Below are positions 51,895 through 60,867 of a DNA stretch of 64,000 nt, one piece after another. Positions within the stretch are counted from its first letter, which is position 1. Each line of letters starts with the position of its first letter. The notes under the pieces were generated by a model. The model was not told the DNA's origin and searched no databases. It saw only the letters and a program-made list of their open reading frames with translations. This DNA is from an uncultured Sediminibacterium sp. (lineage in GTDB: Bacteria > Bacteroidota > Bacteroidia > Chitinophagales > Chitinophagaceae). The stretch is from positions 124,001 through 188,000 of the forward strand of contig NZ_CAMLMJ010000001.1 in NCBI RefSeq assembly GCF_946481145.1. Reading direction: 5' to 3'. Both the position numbers and the translations under genes were made by a program.

Positions 51895-53154
51895 TTAGTG
51901 AATAAGGTAACCAAGCAACAAACAACCCGCCACTATAAAGGGTGCCGGTATCCGTTTTAGTTGTAGCAGGAAGAACGTAAGCGCTATGATTAGTATATCG
52001 AGTATGGCTATATATCGGCCCTCAAAAATGGATATTAGAAAGGTATCTTTCATCAGGTAAAAAGTGGCGCCCGTCATAATACCCACAACAGCCGCATTTA
52101 TCCCTTCCAATGACCTAAAAATTACCACATAGCGTTTGAGGTTATGCCAGACAGGGAAAAAAAAGAGCACCAACAAAGCACTGGGCAGGAAAATAGCAAT
52201 GGCTCCAATGAAACAGCCCATCAGTTGCCACCAATTACCTTGCTCCTTTAATACCATGCCTCCTGTAAAAGCACCGATAGAAAATACCGGACCGGGAATG
52301 GCACGAACCATACCCGAACCTGTTAGAAAATCTTCTTTCGACATCTTCAATACATCCCTTTTTGTTTCCTGTATCCTCTTTGTTTCCGGACGGGTTACAT
52401 ATTGTTCATACATCAATGGCATCATTACATCACCACCGCCAAAAACGAGACTACCAAAACGATAAGCATTTTCAAAAAGGTTGATGGCTTTTCTATTCTC
52501 CCAGTTTTGTCTGGTTGCTGTCTCTGATACATAACCTGCAATACCAAAAAGTAAAAAGAAGATAAGGATATTGCCCCATTTTATTTTCTTGGGGGGTGTA
52601 TCTTTTTCTGGTATTCGTTTATCACTAAAATTTGTTGCAATACCTGCCGCAACAATCAATGCAGGAAATATCCATGGCGTTTTGAAAAACAGAAAAGTAG
52701 CCAAGGACCCAAGCGCCATAATAACCCTGGTGATGGTATTATGCACGGCCAACCCGAAAATGCGATAAGTTGAATAAGCAATAAACCCAATGGCCATTGG
52801 TTGAATAAAAACAAAGAATCCGGGCTTAATTGCATTATTGCTGAAGTACTCCAGGAGAAATGAAAGTCCACCCATTAAAATACAAGCCGGTGTGATCCAG
52901 ATCAATAAGGTAAGCACTGCCAGTGGAACACCGCCCCTTTTATATCCGATTAGCGTAAGTGTTTGGGTTGAGGAAGCTCCGGGAAGTAATTGACAGAAGG
53001 CATTGTATTCCATCAATTCGGTTTCAGTAACATCCCTGCGCTGGTGCACGAAAGTTTTCATCATCATACCCATATGCCCCTGCGGCCCACCAAAAGCCGT
53101 AAGACTATGCCAGAGTACTGCACGCAAAAATGGGATATGGCGTAGTAGTATCAA
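51895..53154 (-). CDS. chrA: Chromate transporter (two-domain ChrA)
   Basis: Encodes 419 aa made of two homologous CHR repeats. The first starts with [16 protein letters not shown] and [13 protein letters not shown]; the second contains [27 protein letters not shown]. About ten helices are predicted. ChrA exports chromate at the inner membrane, though native roles are often unclear. Translation appears independent of its neighbours. Confidence 0.92.
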   Translation of the reverse strand: MILLRHIPFLRAVLWHSLTAFGGPQGHMGMMMKTFVHQRRDVTETELMEYNAFCQLLPGASSTQTLTLIGYKRGGVPLAVLTLLIWITPACILMGGLSFLLEYFSNNAIKPGFFVFIQPMAIGFIAYSTYRIFGLAVHNTITRVIMALGSLATFLFFKTPWIFPALIVAAGIATNFSDKRIPEKDTPPKKIKWGNILIFFLLFGIAGYVSETATRQNWENRKAINLFENAYRFGSLVFGGGDVMMPLMYEQYVTRPETKRIQETKRDVLKMSKEDFLTGSGMVRAIPGPVFSIGAFTGGMVLKEQGNWWQLMGCFIGAIAIFLPSALLVLFFFPVWHNLKRYVVIFRSLEGINAAVVGIMTGATFYLMKDTFLISIFEGRYIAILDILIIALTFFLLQLKRIPAPFIVAGCLLLGYLIH

Positions 53155-53190
53155 GTATAAAGCGGGGAGTTAATGAACCTGAAAAATAGC

Positions 53191-53315
53191 AAAAAAATAA
53201 GGAATAAGAAATAGGAAACAGCAAATGAGAAAGTTATGTAAACTGCTATTCTCTTATTCTTTATTTCTTATTCCATATTTCTTATTCCTTATTTCTTATT
53301 CCTTATTTCTTAAGC
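53191..53315. repeat. Heptad-array hairpin, family D (copy D2), entering a coding end
   Basis: From 53253 units read CTTATTC, TTTATTT, CTTATTC, CATATTT, CTTATTC, CTTATTT, CTTATTC, CTTATTT, CTTAAGC; the complementary left part at 53191-53220 is GAATAAG-like. The stop codon (53303-53305) and the last codons of the dioxygenase gene fall inside this register. Confidence 0.8.
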
Positions 53316-54247
53316 CCTATCTCCCTCAACCTTTCATCCAAATACTCACCGGCTGTTGCATCGGGATAGGCTTTTGGGTGGGTATCATCAATACAGCTTT
53401 CCAAACAAGCCAGACTCATTTCACTTCTTGGGTGAAGGAAAAATGGCATGGAGAATCTGCTGGTATGCCAATGTTCTCTTGGTGGATTAACAACCCGATG
53501 GGTAGTACTACGTAGTTTATTATTGGTTAATCGCTGAAGCATATCTCCTACGTTCACCACAATCTGTTCCGGTAAAGAAGTTACGTTTACCCAGTCGCCC
53601 TGTTTGGTAAGAATTTGTAAGCCATCTGCTGAAGCGCCTACCAGCAAAGTTATCAGGTTAATATCTTCATGCTGCTCAGCCCTTATGGCACTTTTGGGTT
53701 CCTGTGTAATGGGTGGGTAATGAATACAACGTAGAATGGAATTACCATTTGCTATATGTGTGTCGAAATAATTTTCATCAAGACCAAGGTACAATGCTAT
53801 GGCTTGCAACAAAGCACGACCACTTTTTTCAAAACTTCGATACGCATCAAAAAGTGTTTTATTCAATGGCTCAACCTCTTTAACTACCACATTATCCGGG
53901 TATTCACTTTTAATCGGATCATCATTTTCAACTGTCTGACCATACTGAAAAAATTCTTTCAGATCCGGTGCCTCACTGCCTTTGGCATGTTCGCGTCCAA
54001 AACTGGTATAGCCTCTTTGTCCGGCTAAGCCCGGTATTTCATACTGTAATTTTTTCTCGAGTGGCAGGGAGAAAAACTGCTGAACATATTCATATTGATG
54101 TGCAATCAGTTCATCAGGAATTCCATGGTTTTTTACTGCAACAAAACCTACTTCTTCATACGCTTTACCAAGTTCTTCTACAAAAGCTGCTTTACGCTGA
54201 GGGTCGCCACTCAAAAACGCTGCTAAATCTACTACGGGTATAGCCAT
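53303..54247 (-). CDS. 2-oxoglutarate/Fe(II)-type dioxygenase, isopenicillin N synthase family
   Basis: Encodes 314 aa of the IPNS-like superfamily. N-terminal VDLAAFLSGDPQRKAAFVEELGKAYEEVGFVAVKNHGI is the common non-haem domain. Iron ligands are the HED triplet in RAEQHEDINLITLL and the His in STTHRVVNP, and the RxS motif is SRFSMPFF. Substrate is not determinable: the family spans beta-lactam, ethylene, flavonoid and hydroxylation chemistry. The final residues GLKK are encoded by the repeat. Confidence 0.88.
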   Translation of the reverse strand: MAIPVVDLAAFLSGDPQRKAAFVEELGKAYEEVGFVAVKNHGIPDELIAHQYEYVQQFFSLPLEKKLQYEIPGLAGQRGYTSFGREHAKGSEAPDLKEFFQYGQTVENDDPIKSEYPDNVVVKEVEPLNKTLFDAYRSFEKSGRALLQAIALYLGLDENYFDTHIANGNSILRCIHYPPITQEPKSAIRAEQHEDINLITLLVGASADGLQILTKQGDWVNVTSLPEQIVVNVGDMLQRLTNNKLRSTTHRVVNPPREHWHTSRFSMPFFLHPRSEMSLACLESCIDDTHPKAYPDATAGEYLDERLREIGLKK

Positions 54248-54302
54248 AACACTTATTTTAGGGTGAATAATAATGGTCCGTTTTCAACCGTCTGGAAAAA
54301 TA

Positions 54303-54310
54303 CAAAACTA
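54303..54310 (-). promoter_or_regulatory. Putative -7 box of the dioxygenase gene promoter
   Basis: TAGTTTTG on the minus strand, about 56 nt upstream of the ATG at 54247, in the divergent spacer to the DUF3089 gene. No good -33 match. Confidence 0.4.
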
Positions 54311-54373
54311 GTTCGATTTATGGTAGTATGTAGACAAAGCCTATGTTTCAGGTATTTTTATCAACTTTAGCGT

Positions 54374-55411
54374 ATGAAATACTCCGTGCTTTTATACTGC
54401 ATGATATTATTATGTGCATGTAGCAATAAATACCACAAATACGCAACCAGGTATACAATACCTGATTCACCCAATGCACCCGATTATAGTAAGCTCGATT
54501 ATTGGGCGGCACACCCTTATAAAAAAGACCCGTCAGACAGCGTTCCTAAGCCATTACGTAAGCATTACAGCGCAGATACCAGTATCGACGTATTTTTTAT
54601 TCACCCTACCACTTACACGGATGAAACCAGACCATTAGGATGGAATGCGCCTATTAACAATACCGAACTGGCTGCTAAAACCGATTACAGTACCATTTTA
54701 TACCAGGCCAGTATTTTTAATGAAGCAGGAAGAATATTTGCCCCAAGGTACCGACAGGCTAATCTTAGTGCCTATTTCCCCGTAACAGCAGCAGATACAA
54801 CAGAGGCATTACGTGCATTCGACCTGGCCTATGCCGACATTAAAGCTGCTTTTGAATATTATCTCCAATATTATAATAATGGCAGGCCCGTTATTATTGC
54901 GGCCCACAGTCAGGGAACAACCCATGGTAAGCAACTGGTAAAAACATTTTTTGATGGAACGAGTATCCAGCAAAAATTAGTGGCCGCCTATCTGGTAGGC
55001 ATTCCTGTTGAAGAAAATTGGTTCTCTTCCCTTAAACCATGCGAAAGTCCGGCACAAACAGGCTGTATATTAAGCTGGCGAACTTTTAAGGAAGGATATA
55101 AACCTGATTATGTATTAAAAGAAACCAATAAAGCCATTGTAACCAATCCGCTTACCTGGAGTATCAATGATACTACTGCATCAAGGCAAACAAATAAGGG
55201 TGGAATTGTAACTAATTTTAATCAACTGGTAAAGAAAATTGCTGGTGCCAATAACGCAGATGGTGTTATCTGGACCGCCAAACCGAGGTTCTTTGGAAAT
55301 ATTTTTTTCACCACCAAGAACTATCATGTCGGAGATTACAACCTGTATTATTTAAGTGTGCGGGATAATGTTAAAGAAAGGGTAAACGCCTATAAATTGC
55401 AGAATCGGTAA
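54374..55411 (+). CDS. DUF3089-family lipase-like lipoprotein
   Basis: Encodes 345 aa. The signal ends in a lipobox (LLCACSN). DUF3089 blocks are present: DVFFIHPTTYTD, WNAPINNTELAAKTDYSTILYQASIFNEAGRIFAPRYRQANLSAYF and the nucleophile-like VIIAAHSQGTTHGKQL. The fold resembles alpha/beta hydrolases with a Ser in AHSQG. The substrate is unknown. Its divergent partner is the dioxygenase. Confidence 0.85.
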   Translation: MKYSVLLYCMILLCACSNKYHKYATRYTIPDSPNAPDYSKLDYWAAHPYKKDPSDSVPKPLRKHYSADTSIDVFFIHPTTYTDETRPLGWNAPINNTELAAKTDYSTILYQASIFNEAGRIFAPRYRQANLSAYFPVTAADTTEALRAFDLAYADIKAAFEYYLQYYNNGRPVIIAAHSQGTTHGKQLVKTFFDGTSIQQKLVAAYLVGIPVEENWFSSLKPCESPAQTGCILSWRTFKEGYKPDYVLKETNKAIVTNPLTWSINDTTASRQTNKGGIVTNFNQLVKKIAGANNADGVIWTAKPRFFGNIFFTTKNYHVGDYNLYYLSVRDNVKERVNAYKLQNR

Positions 55412-55435
55412 CGTCGAGGCTAAAAATAATAACCA

Positions 55436-55690
55436 CTATTTCTTACTGAAACGAATGGCTTTGATGAACACATCGCCACTGAATGCATTCAAGATATAAT
55501 TGCCACTGGCCAGATCGCCAAGGTTAATAACCAGTTGCTGTAACCCCTCGCTTACATCTTCTACAATAGTCTTGGCCATATGTCCGTCAACATCCAACAC
55601 TTTGAGTACCAGGTTACCGGTACGCTCAGACATTACAGTTAAGTAACTGTCTTCATTGATGATATTTGGTTGTAAATGCTGGATATACAT
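55436..55690 (-). CDS. Free-standing type IX sorting-domain-like protein
   Basis: Encodes 84 aa that look like only a T9SS C-terminal sorting domain: an Asn/Ile start (LQPNIINEDSYLTV), then VLKVLDVDGHMAKTI, EGLQQLVINLGDLASGNYILNAF and the tail VFIKAIRFSKK. No passenger domain and no signal peptide are visible. The start has a purine-rich AGGAGGG 2 nt upstream of the ATG. It could be a detached tail, a remnant, or an adaptor. Confidence 0.6.
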   Translation of the reverse strand: MYIQHLQPNIINEDSYLTVMSERTGNLVLKVLDVDGHMAKTIVEDVSEGLQQLVINLGDLASGNYILNAFSGDVFIKAIRFSKK

Positions 55691-55746
55691 AACCCTCCTT
55701 TTTTTACAATTACGGAATAATGGCTCAGGGGGATGTATAATATTGA

Positions 55747-55760
55747 CACCAAATTTGGTG
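55747..55760. promoter_or_regulatory. Possible operator palindrome in the exbD-sorting-protein spacer
   Basis: CACCAAATTTGGTG is a perfect 14-bp palindrome 57 bp upstream of the sorting-domain gene's ATG. Such symmetry is typical of a dimeric regulator site, but a regulator is not identified. The rest of the 218-bp gap is unremarkable; a CCGCAGAGGCACGGAGG microrepeat lies at 55861-55880. Confidence 0.35.
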
Positions 55761-55908
55761 CCATTGCTGCATTAAGTAGGGACTTTGGGGGTGAATTTTA
55801 TGGTAAAAAGGCTGAGTGGGTTTTGGGAGGTTCGTTTTTTGGATGAATACGTAGGATTTTCACCGCAGAGGCACGGAGGGATGGAGGTTTCGCAGAGCTG
55901 TGTGAAAG

Positions 55909-56415
55909 TTACTGGTGAGTTTGTTTTTGGTGATCTAATAGCATATACTTTTTCACACCATTAATCATCATTTCATCCAGCACATTTACCAGGTTACCAT
56001 AGCTTGATGCTGCTAAAGGTTTGATGAGTACGATTGGTTCTGCGTCGATACCAAACTCCATTTTTACCTGTCTGATTTTAGACAGCAAAACAGCCCTTAA
56101 TCCTTTACTGCTATAGTCTGTCTGATGTAAATCTTTGTCATTATTTCCTTCATAATATAGTATGCTATTGTCGCCATCTAGTAATAATGAAATGGTTTTT
56201 CTTTCACCTGCAAGTGAAGGATGTTTTGTATCATTTTCATCCGGCAAAGGCATCACAATACTTGAAGGTTCACTCATAGTTGTTGTGAAGATGAAAAAGG
56301 TAATCAGCAGAAAACCAAGATCAACCATCGGGGTAAGATCAACACGGGTAGATAGTTTCTTATTGCGGTGCAGTCCTTTACGGTTCCTGCTTTCCGCGCT
56401 TTGTATTTCTGCCAT
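55909..56415 (-). CDS. ExbD/TolR-family biopolymer transport protein
   Basis: Encodes 168 aa with a basic cytoplasmic N-terminus (ESRNRKGLHRNKKLSTRVDLTP) and one membrane helix LGFLLITFFIFTTTMSE. The essential Asp that faces the proton channel is in PMVDLGFLL. The rest is periplasmic. The family works with ExbB/TolQ to energise outer-membrane receptors or T9SS/gliding motors. No exbB or tonB gene is adjacent, so the partner is encoded elsewhere. Confidence 0.85.
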   Translation of the reverse strand: MAEIQSAESRNRKGLHRNKKLSTRVDLTPMVDLGFLLITFFIFTTTMSEPSSIVMPLPDENDTKHPSLAGERKTISLLLDGDNSILYYEGNNDKDLHQTDYSSKGLRAVLLSKIRQVKMEFGIDAEPIVLIKPLAASSYGNLVNVLDEMMINGVKKYMLLDHQKQTHQ

Positions 56416-56462
56416 AATCAGTCTTTTTTAATAAGATGATTATACCAATAGTTTCCATAAAA

Positions 56463-57191
56463 CTAAAACTTCAACTCAACCAGCAGTGGCCGGTGATCTG
56501 ATGCGACCGGCTCTTCAAGTACTTCGGTTTTAATCACCGGTATTTTTGATTGACTATGGGCCAGGATATAGTCTATACAACGGTCCGGGTTATTGGAAGG
56601 AAAAGTAAAAGCATCACCGCTTAACAATTGAAAGGGCTGTTGCAGTAACTGCATTGTATTGCTGGCAGGTGTGTCATTCAAATCGCCTAACAACAGTACA
56701 GGCTTTTTACTGGCCAATAATTCCTCTTCAATAATTTTTATGGAACTGATTCTGTCTTTCTCTGTTAAGGAAAAATGTGTGCAAAAGACCCGGTAAGATT
56801 TAAACTCAACAACCAGTAATACCCTTGCTTCTTCTGTACCAGGCAGTGGGATTGTTTTTTGCGCCAAAGGTTTTTCTTTCGATAATACTCCTACCCCATA
56901 TTTACCACCCTGAAATGCAATTGCTGCTCCATAGGTTCCATACATACCAGTTGTTTCAGCCAATTGTTTCAGTACGTCTACTCCCTGGCTTCTCCTGGTA
57001 ACACTATCCAGTTCCTGCAAAGCAATAATGGAAGCTTTTGATTTTGTAATGATATCGGCGATGCGCTGGTAATCGGTAATATTATCCATGCCTTTTGCAT
57101 TGCGGATATTATAACTGAGTAGGCGTATCGGTTCAGCGGGGGAGAATGAAAACAGAATAATAGTTAATAATCCGAACAAGCACTTAAACAT
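56463..57191 (-). CDS. Endonuclease/exonuclease/phosphatase-family protein, secreted
   Basis: Encodes 242 aa with signal peptide MFKCLFGLLTIILFSFSPA. The EEP fold motifs occur in order: LLSYNIRNA, IIALQELDSVT, VGVLSK, VFCTHFSLTE, LLGDLNDTPAS and ASDHRPLLVEL. Members include exonucleases and sphingomyelinase- or inositol-phosphatase-like enzymes; the substrate here is open. Upstream of it is a heptad-free spacer with hairpin G. Confidence 0.88.
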   Translation of the reverse strand: MFKCLFGLLTIILFSFSPAEPIRLLSYNIRNAKGMDNITDYQRIADIITKSKASIIALQELDSVTRRSQGVDVLKQLAETTGMYGTYGAAIAFQGGKYGVGVLSKEKPLAQKTIPLPGTEEARVLLVVEFKSYRVFCTHFSLTEKDRISSIKIIEEELLASKKPVLLLGDLNDTPASNTMQLLQQPFQLLSGDAFTFPSNNPDRCIDYILAHSQSKIPVIKTEVLEEPVASDHRPLLVELKF

Positions 57192-57220
57192 AAAATGGAG
57201 ATTTTTTTTACTACCCTTAT

Positions 57221-57286
57221 TTCAGTGCCATTCTGTGCTTTCAGTGGCAATTATTAATGCCACTGAAAGCACAGAATGGCACTGAA
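57221..57286. repeat. Perfect 29-bp hairpin, family G
   Basis: Arms 57221-57249 and 57258-57286 are exact reverse complements with an 8-nt loop (ATTATTAA). Repeating CAGTGCCA and GTGCTT elements give the arms a text-like redundancy. It lies directly 3' of recQ on the minus strand (stop at 57299). Confidence 0.88.
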
Positions 57287-57298
57287 GGAACAGAGGTT

Positions 57299-59590
57299 TT
57301 AATTTCCGTAAACACTCAGGAACTTAATGCGCATAATTTTTAGCTGTTCCCAGGAATAATCATTGTCACTTAATTCTTGCTGTGCAATCTGTAAGGACGA
57401 TGTTTCACAGTTTTTGAAATATTCGATGATTTCTTCCTGATCGTATTCATCCAACCACTCGTCGATAGCGTAGTCGAGGTTTAGTTTGGTACCGCTGGCC
57501 GCGATAGTTTCCATTTCTTCAAGGAGCTCATCGAGGCGCAGGCTTTTATTGCGGGCGATTGTTTCCAATGGAATTTTTTTATCGACATTCTGGATGATAT
57601 AAATTTTGTTGTTGCCTTTGTTGGCCACGCTTTTCATGACAAAATCATCCGGCTTTTCGATATCATTTTCCTCTACATATTTAGCAACCATTTCTACAAA
57701 TGGTTTACCATATTTAAGGGCTTTACCTTTACTAACACCCTGACATTTATCCAGCTCTTCAAGGGTAGTGGGATAAAGTGTTGCCATATCCTGCAAAGAG
57801 GTTTCCAGGAATATAACAAAGGGTGGAAGATTTTTGCGTTTTGCTTCTTTCTGACGCAGTTCTTTAAGCATTTCGAAAAGCTTATCGTCTGCAGCTGCTC
57901 CTGTTTGCGTGCCATTTTCACCTTCTTCATCATCAGCATTGGCGTCTTCAAACAGGTTATTCAGCACAATTTTAAAGGAAGCCGGTTTCTTTAAATATTT
58001 CTCCCCTTTTTCAGTAAGCTTTAACAGGCCATATTCTTCAATATCTTTTCTGATCAGGTTCTCCAACATCATCTGTCGAACAAGGCTGTTCCATAAATGC
58101 AGTTCTTTATCTTTCCCAATACCAAACACATCCAGTTTATCATGACGGAACATGCTGATTTGGGGTGTAAGTTTTCCTGTTAATACACTGATTACATAAT
58201 CTGCAATAAATCTTTCATCAAGTGCCTTAATCGTTTTGAGCACCTGAACTACTTCTTCTTTTACTTCAATTTTTTCTTTCGGATTACGACAGTTATCGCA
58301 GTTGCCACAGTTTTTTTCTTCCCAGGTTTCTCCGAAATAATGCAGCAGTATTTTTCTGCGGCATACTGAGCTTTCTGCGTAGGCCACTGTTTCATCTATT
58401 AGCTGACCGCCTACTTCTCTTTCACTCAAAGGTTTATCGCGCATCAGGTGTTCCAGTTTGGCAACATCTTTATGCGAATAATATAATACACAGATTCCTT
58501 CTAATCCGTCCCTGCCTGCTCTACCCGTTTCCTGGTAATAGTTTTCAATAGATTTAGGGATATTAAAGTGAATCACAAAACGGATATCCGGTTTATCAAT
58601 ACCCATTCCAAAAGCAATGGTAGCAACGATCACTTGTACATCTTCGTTCAAAAACTGGTCTTGCCTGTCGGCCCTTACTTTTTGATCGAGACCTGCATGA
58701 TAAGCTACTGCTTTAATATTATTGGCTACCAGTAATTCAGCCAGTTCTTCAGTCGTTTTCCGGTTAAGTGTGTAAATAATTCCACTCTTCCCTTTATGTT
58801 GACTAATGAATTTGACGATATGTTTAACCGTTTGGTCTTTCTTTATCTTGGGCTGTATTTCATAATACAGGTTGGTACGGTTAAAGGAAGAGATAAAAAT
58901 ATTGGGTTCACGAAGACCCAGGTTTTTCACGATATCACTTTGCACTTTGGGTGTAGCAGTTGCCGTTAGGGCTATAACTGGTACATCAGGATTAATGATA
59001 TCCATCATCTCTCTCAGTCTGCGGTATTCCGGTCTGAAATCATGACCCCATTCAGAAATACAATGGGCTTCATCTACTGCGAAAAAAGATATTTTGAGGT
59101 CGGCGAAATATTCGAGGTTTTCCTGTTTGGTTAAAGTTTCAGGTGCAACATAGAGTAGCTTGGTTTTGCCACTGTCAAGATCTTCTTTTACTGCTTTAAT
59201 CTGACCTTTATTAAGTGAAGAGTTCAGAAAATGTGCCACATCATCTTTTTCACTGTAACCTCGAACAAGGTCTACCTGGTTTTTCATCAAAGCAATCAGG
59301 GGAGAAACTATGATCGCGCATCCCTCTAAGATCATAGCGGGAAGCTGGTAACAAAGACTTTTACCGCCACCGGTAGGCATAATAACAAAAGTATCCTGCC
59401 CGCTTAATAAGCTTCGGATCGATTTTTCCTGTGTTCCCTTAAACTCTCTGAATCCAAAATAGGTTTCCAATGCCTCATGGATATTAAAACCGGCATCTGC
59501 CAGTTGTTTAGAGGCTATCTTTTTGCCAGATGTGGCAGATTTAGTTTTTGTGCCCTTTTTAGCGGGGGCTTTCTTTGTACTTGTTGCCAT
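57299..59590 (-). CDS. recQ: ATP-dependent DNA helicase RecQ
   Basis: Encodes 763 aa from the ATG at 59590 (three codons shorter than the longest frame). Walker A TGGGKS is at 73-78, Walker B/DEAH box is [14 protein letters not shown], and motif VI is [10 protein letters not shown]. The zinc-binding RQC segment [25 protein letters not shown] and an HRDC-like domain around residues 555-635 follow. The first 30 residues are Lys/Ala/Thr-rich and probably disordered. It unwinds recombination and repair intermediates. Confidence 0.95.
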   Translation of the reverse strand: MATSTKKAPAKKGTKTKSATSGKKIASKQLADAGFNIHEALETYFGFREFKGTQEKSIRSLLSGQDTFVIMPTGGGKSLCYQLPAMILEGCAIIVSPLIALMKNQVDLVRGYSEKDDVAHFLNSSLNKGQIKAVKEDLDSGKTKLLYVAPETLTKQENLEYFADLKISFFAVDEAHCISEWGHDFRPEYRRLREMMDIINPDVPVIALTATATPKVQSDIVKNLGLREPNIFISSFNRTNLYYEIQPKIKKDQTVKHIVKFISQHKGKSGIIYTLNRKTTEELAELLVANNIKAVAYHAGLDQKVRADRQDQFLNEDVQVIVATIAFGMGIDKPDIRFVIHFNIPKSIENYYQETGRAGRDGLEGICVLYYSHKDVAKLEHLMRDKPLSEREVGGQLIDETVAYAESSVCRRKILLHYFGETWEEKNCGNCDNCRNPKEKIEVKEEVVQVLKTIKALDERFIADYVISVLTGKLTPQISMFRHDKLDVFGIGKDKELHLWNSLVRQMMLENLIRKDIEEYGLLKLTEKGEKYLKKPASFKIVLNNLFEDANADDEEGENGTQTGAAADDKLFEMLKELRQKEAKRKNLPPFVIFLETSLQDMATLYPTTLEELDKCQGVSKGKALKYGKPFVEMVAKYVEENDIEKPDDFVMKSVANKGNNKIYIIQNVDKKIPLETIARNKSLRLDELLEEMETIAASGTKLNLDYAIDEWLDEYDQEEIIEYFKNCETSSLQIAQQELSDNDYSWEQLKIMRIKFLSVYGN

Positions 59591-59802
59591 GTATATCAAA
59601 TCAGTTTACCGCACCGGGGAGAACCCTTTATAACCATATAAGTTACTGATTTTACCGGAATTTTCACTTAATATTTGCCAATCGGCTCAAGAGGAAGTGT
59701 TTCCGGCGGAACGGCCCTTCTGAGGAAGCGACCAGCTTTTTTCGAAAGGATGGCGAAGTTAACAAAGAAAAGCCTGATTACACACACTTAGCTGTTAAAG
59801 TT

Positions 59803-59810
59803 TACCTTTG
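59803..59810 (+). promoter_or_regulatory. Putative -7 box of the kdsD promoter
   Basis: TACCTTTG matches TAnnTTTG and ends 6 nt before the ATG at 59817, so the transcript would have almost no leader. No clear -33. Confidence 0.45.
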
Positions 59811-59816
59811 TTCCGC

Positions 59817-60779
59817 ATGAAAAAAACGATTGTTCAGACAGCATTAGAAACTATTGCATTAGAAGCGGCATCCATAACCGGGCTTTCTGCTTTTATTGAT
59901 GCGCAATTTGATAAAATCATCCAACAACTGGCTGCTTGTAAAGGTCGTTTGGTGGTTAGCGGCATTGGCAAAAGTGCCATTGTTGCTCAGAAAATTGTGG
60001 CTACTTTAAATTCGACCGGTACACCAGCATTGTTTATGCATGCTGCAGACGCCATTCATGGCGATTTAGGGATGGTACAGCAGGATGATATTGTTTTGTT
60101 GATTAGCAAAAGTGGAGAGAGTCCGGAAATTAAAGTGCTGGTTCCGCTTATTAAAAATTTCGGCAACCTACTTATTGGTATGGTTGGTAATACAGATAGT
60201 TTCCTTGCCCGGTCTTCTGATTTTGTTTTAAACACCACCGTTAGTCAGGAAGCATGCCCCAATAACCTGGCGCCAACAAGCAGCACAACTGCTCAAATGG
60301 TAATGGGCGATGTTATCGCTGTTTGCCTCATGCAGTTAAATGGCTTTACCGATCATGATTTTGCACGCTATCATCCGGGAGGTAATTTGGGTAAACGCTT
60401 ATACCTCCGTGTTTCAGATCTCTGCAGTCAAAATGAACGCCCTAAGGTATTACCACAAACTGGTTTAAAAGAAGTAATCGTTGAAATAACCGAAAAAAGA
60501 TTGGGAGTAACTGCTGTTGTAAACGAGCAGAATGAGGTGCTGGGTATTATTACAGATGGTGACCTGCGAAGAATGCTCGAGAAATCTAACGACCTGACAA
60601 AAATTACTGCAGCAGATATTTTCTCTCCAAATCCCAAGACAGTTGAGTTGGATATGCTTGCCGTTGAAGCGTTAGAGGTACTTCGAAAAAACGATATTAG
60701 TCAGTTAGTAGTTACTGCCAATAAACAATACATGGGAATTTTACATATTCATGACCTTATCAGAGAAGGCATAATATAA
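59817..60779 (+). CDS. kdsD: D-arabinose 5-phosphate isomerase (KdsD/KpsF-type)
   Basis: Encodes 320 aa. The SIS domain (RLVVSGIGKSAIVAQKIVATLNSTGTPALFMHAADAIHGDLGM, then LLISKSGESPEIKVLVPLIK) is followed by two CBS domains from about residue 205 (VSDLCSQNERPKVLP and TEKRLGVTAVVNEQNEVLGIITDGDLRRML). It interconverts ribulose 5-phosphate and arabinose 5-phosphate for Kdo. It lies 88 bp upstream of the mannose-phosphate guanylyltransferase gene, consistent with lipopolysaccharide sugar supply. Confidence 0.95.
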   Translation: MKKTIVQTALETIALEAASITGLSAFIDAQFDKIIQQLAACKGRLVVSGIGKSAIVAQKIVATLNSTGTPALFMHAADAIHGDLGMVQQDDIVLLISKSGESPEIKVLVPLIKNFGNLLIGMVGNTDSFLARSSDFVLNTTVSQEACPNNLAPTSSTTAQMVMGDVIAVCLMQLNGFTDHDFARYHPGGNLGKRLYLRVSDLCSQNERPKVLPQTGLKEVIVEITEKRLGVTAVVNEQNEVLGIITDGDLRRMLEKSNDLTKITAADIFSPNPKTVELDMLAVEALEVLRKNDISQLVVTANKQYMGILHIHDLIREGII

Positions 60780-60867
60780 TAACATACACATTAACCAAAA
60801 CTATTTCACCCGATTGCCCATAAGCCTGTAATATTGCATGGCCTAAGAGGCAACAAACTTGGAAGGA

